Positions 13,441-24,152 of a stretch of 64,000 nucleotides of DNA are shown here, piece by piece. This DNA is from Bombardia bombarda (lineage: Eukaryota; Ascomycota; Sordariomycetes; Sordariales; Lasiosphaeriaceae), in contig JAULSR010000002.1 of assembly GCA_030512295.1 (NCBI GenBank), positions 1-64,000 of the forward strand. Reading direction: 5' to 3'. The position numbers and the translations under genes were made by a program. The notes beneath the pieces were generated by a model. The model did not search any database. It was not told where the DNA came from and worked only from the letters and a program-made list of their open reading frames with translations. The first letter of the stretch is position 1. Each line of letters starts with the position of its first letter.

Positions 13441-14927
13441 ATGTAATTTATAAACGACCCGCGCACTTTTAAACCGCGTCGTAACCTTTTAATCTTAATA
13501 CGCGATTTTTTTATAATAATATAATGTTTATATAAATAAAAAAAAATAGAATTACTCTTATTATTAAAGCACTTCATATAATAAAGAATTATTAATCTAA
13601 CTCGCTATAAAAACGTATAACGTCCTTAAAACTACTTTCCGTAATCGAATAAAAGGCTACACTCTAAAGGCTAATAAATATAATACTTAATATAATTTGA
13701 TTTTAATTTAAAAAAAAACCTTTTTATAATATATACTTAATTTAAATATACGAGAATTTCCGCCCCGGATTATATAAAATATAACCCGATTTTTTTTATA
13801 AAATACATAGTACGGAACTAGTTGGTAAATAATAGTTATATAACTTTATATAACGCCGCTCCGAATTTAAAACGCGTTTTTTATATATATATAACTTTTA
13901 AAAAGCTTTTTATAAAGATTTTAACTTAATAAATGCGTAGTTCTAACTTATAACTATTATACGGGCGAAATATAATAATTAAAACTACGATTTTTATATT
14001 TTTAATGAAATAAGCTTTATAATAAAGGTTATTTATAGCAATTTAATTGTTATATATATAAATCGACGCGGCTAAAATAAATAATTTTAACTTAATAATT
14101 AAAAATAAACGATAATAATCAAATATATAAATAATAATAGTTTTATATTATTATCGTTTTTAATTATATAAAGTATTAATTATTTTATTTTTTAATATAC
14201 CGAATATAGCTTTTTTTAAAAAAAATATTATTATTTTTTATTTTTTTATATATTTTTTATATATTATTTAACTTTTAAATATTAATTATTTTAATATATT
14301 AAAGCGGATATATAGTTAAAAATTAAAGGTTTTTATTAAAGTTTATATTAATTATATTATTAAAACTAAATTCTTTCTTACATTTAAAACCGTTTATTTT
14401 AATATTATAACGGCCGAAAATATTTAAATTAGTTTTTAAAAAGTTAGCTTAATGTTATATAACTTTTAAACTATTTTATTAAAGCTTAATATTAAATTAC
14501 GAACGTTAATACTAATTAGATTACCCTTTTTGAAAGCTAACTTATAAATCTTTTAAATATTATATAACTTTTTTAAAACCGTTTCGTAATTAAAATATAT
14601 ATAATACTATATTATTAAATATTAAAAAAACTTTTTAATTAATGTTTTTTTAACTATAAAATAATTAGCGAAAAATATAAAATTAATTACTTATAAAATA
14701 ACCCTCTTATAAAAGGAGGTTTGGACACTTCGTAAAGCTAATAAAGCCTTTATAAAGCGTCGGAAAGTTAAAAAAACACGCGTACGAGCTAAGGGGGCAT
14801 TTATTATAAAGGATGCGCTTAATTTAATTAAATAAAAGAACATTATAAAGTAATTAAGTTAAAAGGTTGCGACGCGGTTTAAAAGTGCGTGGGTCGCTTA
14901 TATACGCGGGTCGCTTATAAATTATAT
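13441..14927 (+). mobile_element. Fot1/pogo-like transposon copy D with internal deletion
   Basis: It is bounded by decayed TIRs on both sides (ATTTATAAACGACCCGCGC at the left, GGGTCGCTTATAAATTATAT at the right) with TA flanks. It is about 360 bp shorter than copy C. One deletion is visible near 14840, where the zinc-knuckle region is missing and the sequence jumps to the subterminal AAGTAATTAAGTT block. Heavily RIP-mutated; no intact frame. Confidence 0.8.
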
Positions 14928-15045
14928 TATATTTTAAAAGTTTTAAATTATAAAAAGCTATTATATCTTTATTAATATAAATAAGCTTTTTAAACTAATA
15001 TAAAACTTAAATAATTTTATATTTAAGTATTTAAGTATTTAAAAA

Positions 15046-16812
15046 GTAATCGCGAAGTCGCTGCTGGCCCCGCCGAGTTAGGCGGCACGTCTCAATCCTT
15101 CCCAATTGGGCATGGCGCCCTGTGCCCCGCCCTTGCTCCGTCGCGCGCTGCCGCATAAATAGCAGTCTCCTTCCCCACGACCAGTGTCGCCCTCTTGTAC
15201 TCTTTACCTTCTTCCTTCCATCTCTCCTGCGCTTCTCTCCAGCCGTCCCGCTACGCCCTGCGACTCATTTCCGAACCCTCGCTTCTGCCTTGTCGACCAG
15301 TTTCGCGACGCAAAACGCCCCGCGACCATGCCCGCCCCTCTCGTCTCTTGTTACCCGCTTCGACCTCCTTCTAGCTCAACCGGGACTGTGGCAGATCGTT
15401 TGACTCGCTTGTCCTCGATATTCCTCATCCCAAGCACCACGACTCACCGTTGAACCGTCTCGACTTTCGGTCATCTCACGAACGGCGGCTCTGGTCTTCG
15501 CTGCCCGCAACCTTTGTGGTGGCCAGTTTGCGATCCGACTCCGTCCTATTCCCCACCCTCTTGTCGACGCGCGCCGAGCGCTGGCGGGCGTGTCTCAGGG
15601 AGGGAGCCGAAGGCTGCGACATTCCTGCCTGCCCTGGCCAGCCGCAGGATGCCGCGGGATTTCACAAACTCCCCAGGCAGCCGTGGTCCTTGAGATTGCT
15701 ACGCCTCCCCGGACGAATTGGACACTCTATTCTGTCATGGTCGGACCGATTGCCAGCGCCATTCTGGCGCCCATCCTGCAAGGGGGAGGCAGGGAGTCCC
15801 GAGTTCGTTGGCATGAAGGCTGGGGTCGGCTGACACTTGAGCGGGGCTCCTTGCGCCTCGGTCGCTCTTCGAACGCCGAGCTCCTTGGATGAGCCACGCT
15901 GCGGCAGGAAGAACAACCGGACAGGTGGTCCAATAGGAAGGAGGTCCGATGGTGGAATAGCTTGCATATGCGGTCGGCCTGACGGCAGAAGAGGCAACCG
16001 GTAGGAGGGAAGGCGACTCATGGGTGGAAGTGCTTGCCTACTCGGCGATGGTGATTCCGTTACCCTACCGCAGAAGCTGAAGGAGCAAAGTCCAGGCATC
16101 AAGGGACAGCCATCGGCAGTTGGACGATTGGCAAAGATACGAGAGACGATGGGGTGACCACGGCGCGCCTGGCTCCAACTGGGAGACCGACGCGCAAGCT
16201 GAATACGCCAGTCGTTTCGGACGGATGGAGACTTGCGACCGCCTCGGGGATCACTGTCTGGAGGCGCCCGGAGATTGTGATTCCGTCGACGTGTTGCAGG
16301 AGATGATGCTGCGCATTACGACTCCTCCCAACCATCACACGCAACGGCCAGGCAGACATGCAACGCCAGCAGGATTCCGTGGGCTAGGCGAGGGTCCATG
16401 ATTAGCAGCTCGGGGAAGTCATTGTCTAATTTGCGGGCGAGTACGGGCTGCGGCACGCAAAGGACGTGGCGGACTGCCTGTCCGACCACGGTGAGGCCGA
16501 CGATCATGGTGTGCAGACAAGGGAGGTTGTTCCAACAAGGTGGCTCGGCAGATGGATGATTGGTAGAGATACGAGGGCGACGAGGGCGACCGAGGCCTCC
16601 TGACTCCGACCTGGGGGCAGACGTGCAGCCGAGCGCGCCCGTCGCTTTCGGGCGGGCTGGAGAAGGGTCGAGACACGGCCTCGAAGAGCCATGTTGAGCG
16701 CAGGCTTCGCGCGTAGAGATATATTTCTCTGACCTCCGCATGTGCGAATGGGCGTCACTGCAAACCCAGTCTGCTGTGCCTTGCTTGCTCGTTTTGCTTT
16801 CACTTACGGCAC
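15046..16812. other. Intergenic, GC-normal border region
   Basis: This stretch lies between the AT-rich block and the Myb/SANT gene. Base composition is normal, with a pyrimidine-rich stretch at about 15180-15330 resembling a fungal promoter or 5' leader. Short overlapping open frames occur on both strands, but none shows a recognisable domain or splice pattern. The segments around 16120-16260 and 16545-16690 look weakly related to each other (both contain a GATGATTGG or GACGATTGG, AGATACGAG pattern), possibly an old local duplication. No gene called. Confidence 0.5.
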
Positions 16813-19800
16813 ATGCAGACAATGGCTCGCGTCAACCTTGATCGTGCGATCTTTTGGACTCCTCCCGTGCCGGCAAATCCAGAGCACGAAAGCCGAAATC
16901 TTCAGAACCAGGATCAAAGCCAGCAACCTTCATTGTCCAAGTCAGAGAGTCGAGCTCTGCCTCGGCGGGAGGACGAGGGGCGCAAACCCTCATCCTGTTC
17001 CGGGAAATCCATAGAAGAGGCAGTATTAATCCTAGACGACGATGGCAGCGACGATGGCAGTGACAATGACGGCGACGACGAAATAATCGATGACCTCTCT
17101 GACATCTCTTTCCCCTCGCTTGATGAAATGCTCGGTATCGGACCAAGAAGCCGTCCAGGTAAGTGCTTCCATCTGTTAGCCCCGAGCAAAACGTTTGATT
17201 CGCTGACAGTTCCCCCAGGAACCTCAAGTGTGGTCTTCGGTGCCACCGGCAACGGTTGTTCCACGGACTCACCTCTCGCCGACGCAGTTGAACCACGCCT
17301 GGAGACCGAATCGAGAACACGATCTCCGAAGTCTAGCCCATTGCCTTCCGTCCATGCCAAGAATGGGCTCTGTATAGCCGGCCAGGCTGTGACAGATGAA
17401 ACCACGTGCGGCGCGAGCGCTCAAAAGACACCCGACGCCCCATCAGCAGCAGGAAGGATCGAGCAGCAGTCCGAGCCGCGGCAGGCTTCCGAGCTCTCTT
17501 TACCACACGTCCCGGTTCCGCACTTCGAACGAACTGTTCCAGGTTTCCACGGAGAGGAGCGCGGAAGCCAAAACCTTCTAGCCCACGACCTAAGCCGGCG
17601 CACTTCCACGGCCAGCTCCAAAAGTCCAGCTCCGCACAGTGAGGATGAGGGACGCAGCCCTCGGTCTAACGCTCTAGGGGATCCCAAGAACGGGGTGATC
17701 TTCATTTCAGACGATGATGACAGTGATGATGAAGGTGATGGCGATAACGACCAATCCGACATCTCGTTCCCCTCGCTTGATGAGACCCTCAAGTGTACCG
17801 CCGGACCTAACGACTTCGGCCCTGGACCCAATCTGGGTAAGTACACAACTTTTGCCTAACAACTTGGAGTATGCGTCGGTTGACAAGTTCCCAGGAAGTC
17901 CAAGTATAAGTTTTGATGTTGCCGATGATGACGGCTTTCCGGGACTCGTCGAAGCAGCCGTGCTTAGCCCGGCAGCAGCATTGACCGTACGGTCACCACC
18001 GACACCGTGTACCCCCACAGCCTTCCCATCTTCATCTCCGCCAGGGACACCGTCTGCCTCGCCAGCCCCCTTCCAGACAGGATACGATCCGCCAGGTCAC
18101 GCGAGGGACGCCACGCGTGAAGCCAGCCGGGCACCTGTCATTGCCGATTCTACATGCAACACACACGTCCAAAAGACACACGACGGAGCTTCCTCAACAG
18201 GTGACAGGATTTGGCAGCAATCTGCCGAGCCGCGGCGTGTTTCGCCCTCTCCATCACAGGGGAAGGCGCATTCGTGTCAAGACACGCCGCAGCAACCTGA
18301 TGCCGCCAACCAGATCAGCAACTTGGACAGCAACTTGGGTAGCCCTGCACGCCCAAACAGGCCCGTCGCGAGTAGGCGCGCCGAACAGAGTGTTGCATGT
18401 CTTGATAGCGAGGGTGACGACGAAACTGAACCGCTATATGGCAGGGAGGAACGAAATACCAAGAGCAAGACGGCCCGTCGCCTCACCCGTCGCTTCCACA
18501 GCAAACGTAATGCCTATCTCGACAATAGGGATGATCTAGCGCAAGAGTCCTCTAACGACAGCGATTCCCGGGAAGATAGGCATTATCACGGACGCGAAGA
18601 TCCAGACAATGACGAGGACTACCGTCCTCCGGCTCAAGTCGATGAAGGAGAGCAGGATGAAGGAGACAACATCATACGGCCTCCAGCAAGTAAGCGTCGC
18701 AGGAAAATGGGCGCTCCTACCCGACTGGAGCTCAACGCTACTGGCGGGCTGCGACTTCGTTTGGGAGAACCTATTTCCCGGTTCCGGACTGTAAAGACAC
18801 CAGCCCACTGCGAAAGGAGCTCTCGACCGCGCCTGTCCGATGTGGTGGAACCAGACCAAGAAGCTGAATCGGGAAGACGATCTCCGACGTCCGCAGCGGT
18901 TGTTACGGGAACATGTCCCTCCTCTCCTCCTGCGGCATCGTTTCCTATGCCAACAACCCTTGACGACAACGATGAGAACTATGCATCAGGCATATCATCG
19001 CCTATCTCTGAGCCCGATCCTGAGATGCCGCCGTCGCACTTTCTACTGGCGATGTCTCCGACATCGCCTGCAGCCCATCAAGTCCCTCTGGGTCTTAAGG
19101 CCTTTCGAGGCAAAGACGGCATGGCCAAAGCGACAAACGACACCGATAACGACACTCATGATTCTCATCATGTCGCAAAGGGACGGAAGTGTGATCGAGC
19201 CGAACCTCCGCGTTCTGTGACGCGCCAATCGTGGCTCGGGAGCTCTCGTAGCCGCCCTGACGGGGCCAGATTACCCCGCGAGAGCCTGGGCCAAACATCC
19301 AAGAGGAAGACAATTGTCCGCAAAACCAATCACTGCCGCCGTCCCAGCAATAACGATCTCGAGAGTGAGGATGAATTAGCGCTAGACTTTTCTAGCAATG
19401 GCAATGCTCGGGAATTTGTAGGTGGCTGTCACCGTACCCATGACGATGACTACTCTCCCCCTTCGGATGAAGAAAGCGAAGACATGGATGAGGACACGGA
19501 TAAGGACTATGACGATGAGGAGCTGCAACCAACACACAAGCGTCGCGTGATATCCACACCTGACACTTTTGTCAGTTCCGCTGCCAGACAGCCCCGCCCA
19601 AGAGGCCATCATATCCGGGAGCGACTTACTCCAGTACGAACCGATCGGTTGCCGCCCGGCCAGAGAACGGGGCAGTCCCGGCCGCCGGCCATTCCTAGCC
19701 CGCCAACCTCCGACAACTCATACGGCGAGGAAGATAGCACTGCTACCACCAAAGCAAGATACGATGAATGGTCACTTCAGGATGCATGTCTCAAGCGCGT

Positions 19801-20131
19801 GACAGAAAACGGGCGGGCTACTTTCCAGTTGGAATTCACCTGGCCCTCATGCGCCAAACACGGCAGTGGCTCAAGGACCGCCGACAGCCGTAGACTTGTT
19901 AGCACGACGAGAAAACGCAACGGGACGGCGGAAATACGGCCATCGAAAGTTGCCTTTACGGCGGATGAAGACGCTTTGATCGTCGAACTCAAGGAAGGAC
20001 GCCAGCTACTGTGGGAGGAGATCCATAGGCGGTTTACGGAAAAATTCCCAGGGCGAAGCAAGGGGGGATTGCAGGTAAGATATTGTTCGCAGCTGAAGGC
20101 AACGGTTTCAGGTAGGACTAGCAGTAGGTAG
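16813..20131 (+). CDS. Large acidic Myb/SANT-domain protein with SIM-like motifs
   Basis: Exons 16813-17158, 17219-17836 and 17895-20131 give 1066 aa in one frame. Both introns (60 and 58 bp) are GTAAGT...CAG and both split a Gly codon in phase 1. Most of the protein is disordered, rich in Ser, Pro, Asp and Glu. A C-terminal Myb/SANT-like domain lies at about residues 1006-1056 (TADEDALIVELKEG, LLWEEIHRRF, GRSKGGLQVRY) and should bind DNA or histone tails. Two hydrophobic-plus-acidic stretches, VLILDDDGSDD (about residue 70) and VIFISDDDDSDDE (about 274), match SUMO-interaction motifs. Each is followed by a near-identical SDISFPSLDE module just before an intron, so an exon appears duplicated. 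A nuclear chromatin or transcription role is inferred. The start could also be the Met three codons downstream. Confidence 0.75.
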
Positions 20132-20325
20132 AACCAGAAACGGTTAGCGAGGCCAAATTAGCCCACTTCGAGTTCTACGAACAGTCAGTCCAAATAAGTT
20201 CCGCATCTCCCTCACTCACATTTGTCGACATTTTCTGGGTGGTGCACCGCCAGCGCGCCCGCTAGCAATAGCACTCGTGCCCCTCAGCGTCTACTAGCGC
20301 TTGCTGACTGGTGACACGTAATATT

Positions 20326-20676
20326 CTAAGCCTGTAATAATCCATCTCCCGGTTCCTTCCTCCGTACATCTTCCAACGTAATCGCTGGATTCTTCAAAAC
20401 CTGCCTCTCGACCAAGTCGTAGAACCGCTGATATGTCTCTTCCCACGACACAGCATAGTCTGGTACAAAGCCCGCGACTTCAGCAGGCGTGACGAGGCTC
20501 ATGACGCCATAGATGCGGTCGCGCGGGTCCGTGACCTGCCTGTTGCGGATGGAGTGTACAACATCCAGGAGGGAGGGAACCTCGACGGTGCCATTCTGCC
20601 TCGCTTCTAATTTTAGGGAAAACCTCATATGAGAAACCTCATAGGTCTGTCGCCATAATTTTAAGGCCTCCATCAT
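20326..20676 (-). pseudogene. HET-domain fragment (heterokaryon incompatibility), broken
   Basis: The 116-codon frame contains a fragment of a HET domain: TDPRDRIYGVMSLV followed by VPDYAVSWEETYQRFYDLV. This matches the DPRDK-x-YALLG...DY...VEEVY pattern of the domain's C-terminal half. The N-terminal half of the domain and the long C-terminal region of normal HET proteins (usually over 500 aa) are absent. The first 20-30 codons fall inside a 79-bp tandem repeat, so upstream sequence appears to have been replaced or interrupted. HET proteins trigger programmed cell death after fusion of incompatible hyphae; this remnant is probably inactive. Confidence 0.7.
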
Positions 20677-20810
20677 GTGAACTTCCTAATTTTAGACTAG
20701 ACCTCATATGAGGAACCTCATGAGTCTGCCACCATGATTTTAAGGCCCACATCATGTGAACTTCCTAATTTTAGACTAGACCTCATATGAGGAACCTCAC
20801 AAGTCTACGA
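20607..20810. repeat. 79-bp tandem repeat (about 2.6 copies)
   Basis: Units start at CTAATTTTAG at 20607, 20686 and 20765, exactly 79 bp apart; the third is partial. Each contains CCTCATATGAG, an imperfect palindrome, and ATCATGTGAACTTC. The array overlaps the 5' part of the HET fragment. Unlike the 15-kb block it shows no heavy RIP, probably because the unit is short. Confidence 0.85.
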
Positions 20811-20819
20811 CCCTCGTCC

Positions 20820-20976
20820 GAGGAAGCTCGGGTGAGGAAGCTCGGATGAGGAAGCTCGTGTGAGGAAGGTAATTTTAGAATTACCCTATCCTTTGGCCTC
20901 GTGATATGATCTGAGGAAGCTCGTGCGAGGAAACTCGTGTGCGAAAAAGCTCGTACGAGGAAGCCCGGGTGGGATG
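20820..20976. repeat. 14-bp tandem repeat cluster (GAGGAAGCTCGNGT)
   Basis: Three head-to-tail units of GAGGAAGCTCG plus three variable bases run from 20820. After a non-repeat gap with GGTAATTTTAGAATTACC (an inverted repeat), more diverged units run from 20913 to about 20976. The motif resembles the GAGGAACCTCA of the adjacent 79-bp repeat, so the two arrays may share an origin. Confidence 0.75.
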
Positions 20977-22136
20977 GGAAGCTCGATAGCAGGTGACAGC
21001 GTGTCCTTTGCTGGCGATGCCCCTTCGGCAACGCATGGAGGTCGATCGACGACCGGTTAAGAGATTTTCTCGCCTAGACCTAGAACGAGAAATCCCAAGA
21101 GGCGCGACCCCGTCGTCCAATGTCCGCCTGAGCTGTTCGCAGGCCGAGCCAGTTGCATGGTCGACGAGGTGGCGGCGATCTCCATCCGTGCCTCGATAAT
21201 TGAGGGTGACATTAGGGCATCGTGGAGTAGCAGCGGCTGGGCCGAACCAAATTCTGGGACCTTTGAGGTCTGATTTGAGGACTAGAGGTGGTCAGGGCCT
21301 TTGTATCATTTCGGGTCCAGAACGGGGCTCACGTGTGCACTTTGCTTTGCGTGTGCACATTCTTAGAAAAACGGCCAGCCGAAACAATCGAAAAATCCCG
21401 GCCTGGGAAATTTCGCTGATGAGGTCTACTCGAGAACCGCGAAAATTCCTTGTCTAAGAAATTTCGCTGGCGAGGTCTATCCGAGGAATTCGAAAAATCC
21501 CCGCTTGAGAAATTTCGCTGATGAGGTCTACTCGGAAACCTCGGGAAATCCCAGCCTAAGAAAATTCGCTGATAAGGTCTACTCGAGAACCTCGAGAATT
21601 CCGCTTCGTGGGTGGTTGTCGGTTTGGTCGTCCTGTGGTTGAGGAGTGGGGTTTTCGACGCTGACGATGCGGCGAGCTGCTTAGCGGGATCTGCCAGTGA
21701 CTGCGATTAATGGGCCAATGGTATTGACGAGATGGGAGCGCCGTTGCAATGACTACTGGGCAACCACAAGTGCCATGCGAGGGTTGTCAGCACAATGCAA
21801 AGATATACGAAAAAACATGAATACAGTAAGCCAGGACATTCAGTGAGAGGCTAGAGTGAATCAAATTTCATCACACTGGCTCAACTACCCAGCAGGAGCG
21901 ACGCCACGCGACTTACGCTCTACAACGGGCGAGCCGCTTAGCAGGATCTGCCGGCAAAAAAACAGTCGACACGGAGCCTATCGCCTCAGATTTTCTGGGC
22001 CATTCCTCATTGGTTCATCCGGATTGCCCCGGAAAAGGTCTCTCACCCCGACAGCGTGTATTCTCTCTCACCAGCAGAAGGAGAAGCAAGATGCCTGTCT
22101 CGATGGCGCAGCTCTGTTCGTTGTCCCGCCTACTTC
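20977..22136. other. Intergenic with 51-bp minisatellite
   Basis: Between the 14-bp repeat cluster and the small kinase gene the only structured feature is the 51-bp array at 21389-21603, listed separately. Short open frames in this stretch have no recognisable domain. The right part (21604-22136) shows nothing else. Confidence 0.5.
21389..21603. repeat. 51-bp tandem repeat (4 full copies plus a partial fifth)
   Basis: Unit starts at 21389, 21440, 21491, 21542 and 21593 are exactly 51 bp apart, with no length change between copies. Each unit has AATCC near the start, AGAAATTTCGCTG in the middle and GAGGTCTACTCG near the end. Point differences between units are numerous. Fifty-one bases is 17 codons, but no convincing frame spans the array, so it is called non-coding. 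Confidence 0.9.
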
Positions 22137-23091
22137 TCATGCCATTTCTCTATCCAGCGCTTCCAGAACTTTATTTGCTGTTTGGTATTGCTTTTTCCAG
22201 CAGCCCATAATGACGCTCCCCCCAACCAAGCCCTCCACGTTGGGATATCGGCCCTGGAGAAAAAGACGATTCACTCTGGCCTCATAATCCGCCTCTTCCT
22301 CTGTGGATACGAAAGGACCTGGCGACGGCTTGTACGGCCACAGTCCAGTCAAGATTGCGTAGAACATGGAGCCAAGACTGGATACGTCGAGGGCGGGAGT
22401 GCATTCAGTGCCTTGTGTAGGATCGTAGAAAGGATCGTCAGGCAGGTGCTTCCCATCCAACCTCAAGTCGTCGCATTTTGCTCCGCCAAAGTCGCAGAGC
22501 AGCAAATCGAAACAGCCAGGTTTTGATTCATGGACGAGGAAATTGTCGGGGCGTATGTCGGAATGTAAAACACCGCGGCTGTGGATGTAGGCAATGGCTT
22601 CAGCCGCTTGTCGGCACCATTTCTTTCGCAGATTGAGGTCTATTGAAGAGTTCTTCGCATCGAGATAAGCCTGGAGGCTACCGTGGCTCGCCTGCCCGAG
22701 GAGAATGCCCTGCTCATTATTTCCTAGATATCTTATCAACTAGATATTAGCCTCGTTTGCAAAGTAGGATGGCGTAAACGGGCAGCTACTTTACGATGCG
22801 CGAGTGAGGCCCGAGTCTCTCGAGGATAGGAACTTCGACGGAAAATGCGAGACGGATTCTCTCCTTGAACTTTTCGATATGCGGGCCTTCTATATTGGGC
22901 TTAAATGGCGATTTGAGGAGAACACCAGGGCGAATTTTATAGAACATAGACGTTGATCCATAGTGCTCGATGCTTGCCATGGTGCAACTTGATTCAAGAG
23001 AAGCAGAAGAAAAGAGCGAGTGGCCGCGAATTCTGCTGAAATCTTGGAGGGGCAGAGCATCTTGATTGGCTGTAGAAGACATGTTTACCAT
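22137..23091 (-). CDS. Small divergent fungal protein kinase-like protein
   Basis: Exons 23091-22795 and 22739-22137 (55-bp intron GTAAAG...CTAG, phase 0) give 299 aa. The N-lobe is short: a candidate ATP-binding Lys lies in GVLLKSP, and no clear glycine loop is visible. The catalytic loop reads HSDIRPDNFLV, so the usual HRD is HSD with the Asp kept. The metal-binding motif is DFGGA. Helix F reads DVSSLGSMFYAILTG. The activation segment is short and lacks an APE motif. This layout is typical of the many small, fast-evolving kinase-like genes in fungal accessory regions. Activity is possible because Lys, both Asp and the Asn are present; substrate unknown. Confidence 0.75.
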
Positions 23092-23368
23092 TCGTCAGGC
23101 AGCCTCGGCGCACTGCCACAGGCGACAAAGCCGATGTGAAGGACTCGTTTATAGATCATTCTCCCTTAAATGAATGTCGTTTGGCAACAGAACTAAGCAC
23201 GCTAGGGTTCCAGCGTCAAAAAAGTCGCCCTTCTCCATCCTACCCATTGTATATCCCTTGAGCAGGCAGCAAACCAGCGCTTCTATTTACGGTACCGTAG
23301 ACCGAGAGCATGAAATTGATGGGGCCTCAGTGGGAAGAAGGTGCTAACCCGGGACCCCGAGATGCACC

Positions 23369-23551
23369 CTAGCCCTGACAGACGGTGCAATCGTACCTCC
23401 CGCAAGCCTCCCTTGGCCTTTTGAAGCCCAAATGGTGTTGCTTGACCTCATGACCTTCCTCAGTCTGGTCTTCGCAAGCATCAAACTTCACAGTCTCCTC
23501 TGTTCGGTAGCCACAGGTATAGATGACAGTGGTGGTCCACTTGTCACACAT
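23369..23551 (-). CDS. Small Cys-rich hypothetical protein (60 aa)
   Basis: A 60-codon frame starts MCDKWTTTVIYTCGYRTEE and ends ACGRYDCTVCQG. It has six Cys arranged as C2, C13, C25, C50, C55 and C58; the last three look like a C-x4-C-x2-C knuckle. Similar very short MC...YTCG... proteins are common in filamentous fungi and have no known function. There is no signal peptide, so it is unlikely to be a secreted effector. Upstream, a GTGAGT...CTGACATCACAG stretch (about 23553-23597) just before the ATG could be a 5' UTR intron. Low expression evidence; may be a chance frame. Confidence 0.5.
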   Translation of the reverse strand: MCDKWTTTVIYTCGYRTEETVKFDACEDQTEEGHEVKQHHLGFKRPREACGRYDCTVCQG

Positions 23552-24152
23552 TCTGTGATGTCAGCACACAGCGCGAGTCGTAACCGAAGATGACTCACTT
23601 TGCAAGTTGGCCTTGGGAGCCCTTTGAGGACTGAACTTCCTGAATCAGTTGAATTGGGATGCGAAGAATGCCGGGTGACGGCCCGTGGACTGCGGTGCAG
23701 CTCACTATGACCTGGTCGGTCTTCCTCCGGCCGACCGTCCAACGGGATAAAGCTAGCTCTCGGATATCGTCAGAGGAGTGCGCATAAGGCTACTTTCTCG
23801 GGTGCTTCAACTCTCCTTAGGTGATGTTCCACACCGATCGTTGGACCTGATGGGGGGTGCTCGCGTGGATACAGTGCCAACGTGTTCATGGCGTTCAATG
23901 GTCGTGGCCCTGTTCCGATCCGTGCCGTTGCATGACGTGGATTATCTGAACCGAGTCCTGTGCCGTTCACAATGGGAGAGGAGCATAAGAGATCCCTATC
24001 TCTGCCACCCCACTGATCCACTGAAAAGTATAAGAACGGCGGGATCTCCCCCAGGAGAGTTCATGTTCACTCTAACAACCCAACTTCAGCTTTCACCGGC
24101 ACTCTTCTCACGACCTCTTGCTTTGCTGCCCAATCTCACGACAGTTCCAGCC

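Larger units (their letters stand above)
1..15045. other. RIP-mutated AT-rich heterochromatin block
   Basis: The first 15 kb is overwhelmingly A/T. The C and G that remain sit mostly in CG or GC context, while CA and TG dinucleotides are rare; this is the footprint of repeat-induced point mutation, which prefers CpA. Open frames are short and broken. Everything recognisable is transposon-derived: several copies of one Fot1/pogo-like DNA transposon and a Ty3/gypsy element, listed separately. GC content changes abruptly near 15045, where normal genic sequence begins. Such blocks are typical of fungal pericentromeric, subtelomeric or repeat-island heterochromatin; the sequence alone does not say which. 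Stretches at about 2480-3073 and 10926-11325 show no further recognisable element. Confidence 0.9.

Noticed and set aside
15122..16822. Several overlapping frames (about 60-168 codons) on both strands
   Set aside because: No domain or consistent splice structure, composition typical of GC-rich intergenic DNA, and frames overlap on both strands.
17837..17894. Reading through the second intron of the SANT gene as coding (two separate proteins of 348 and 805 aa)
   Set aside because: The GTAAGT and CCAG sites splice the two frames together exactly, and the first intron has the same layout and phase.
20607..21603. CRISPR-like spaced repeats
   Set aside because: The units are head-to-tail tandem arrays without unique spacers, and the genome is eukaryotic.
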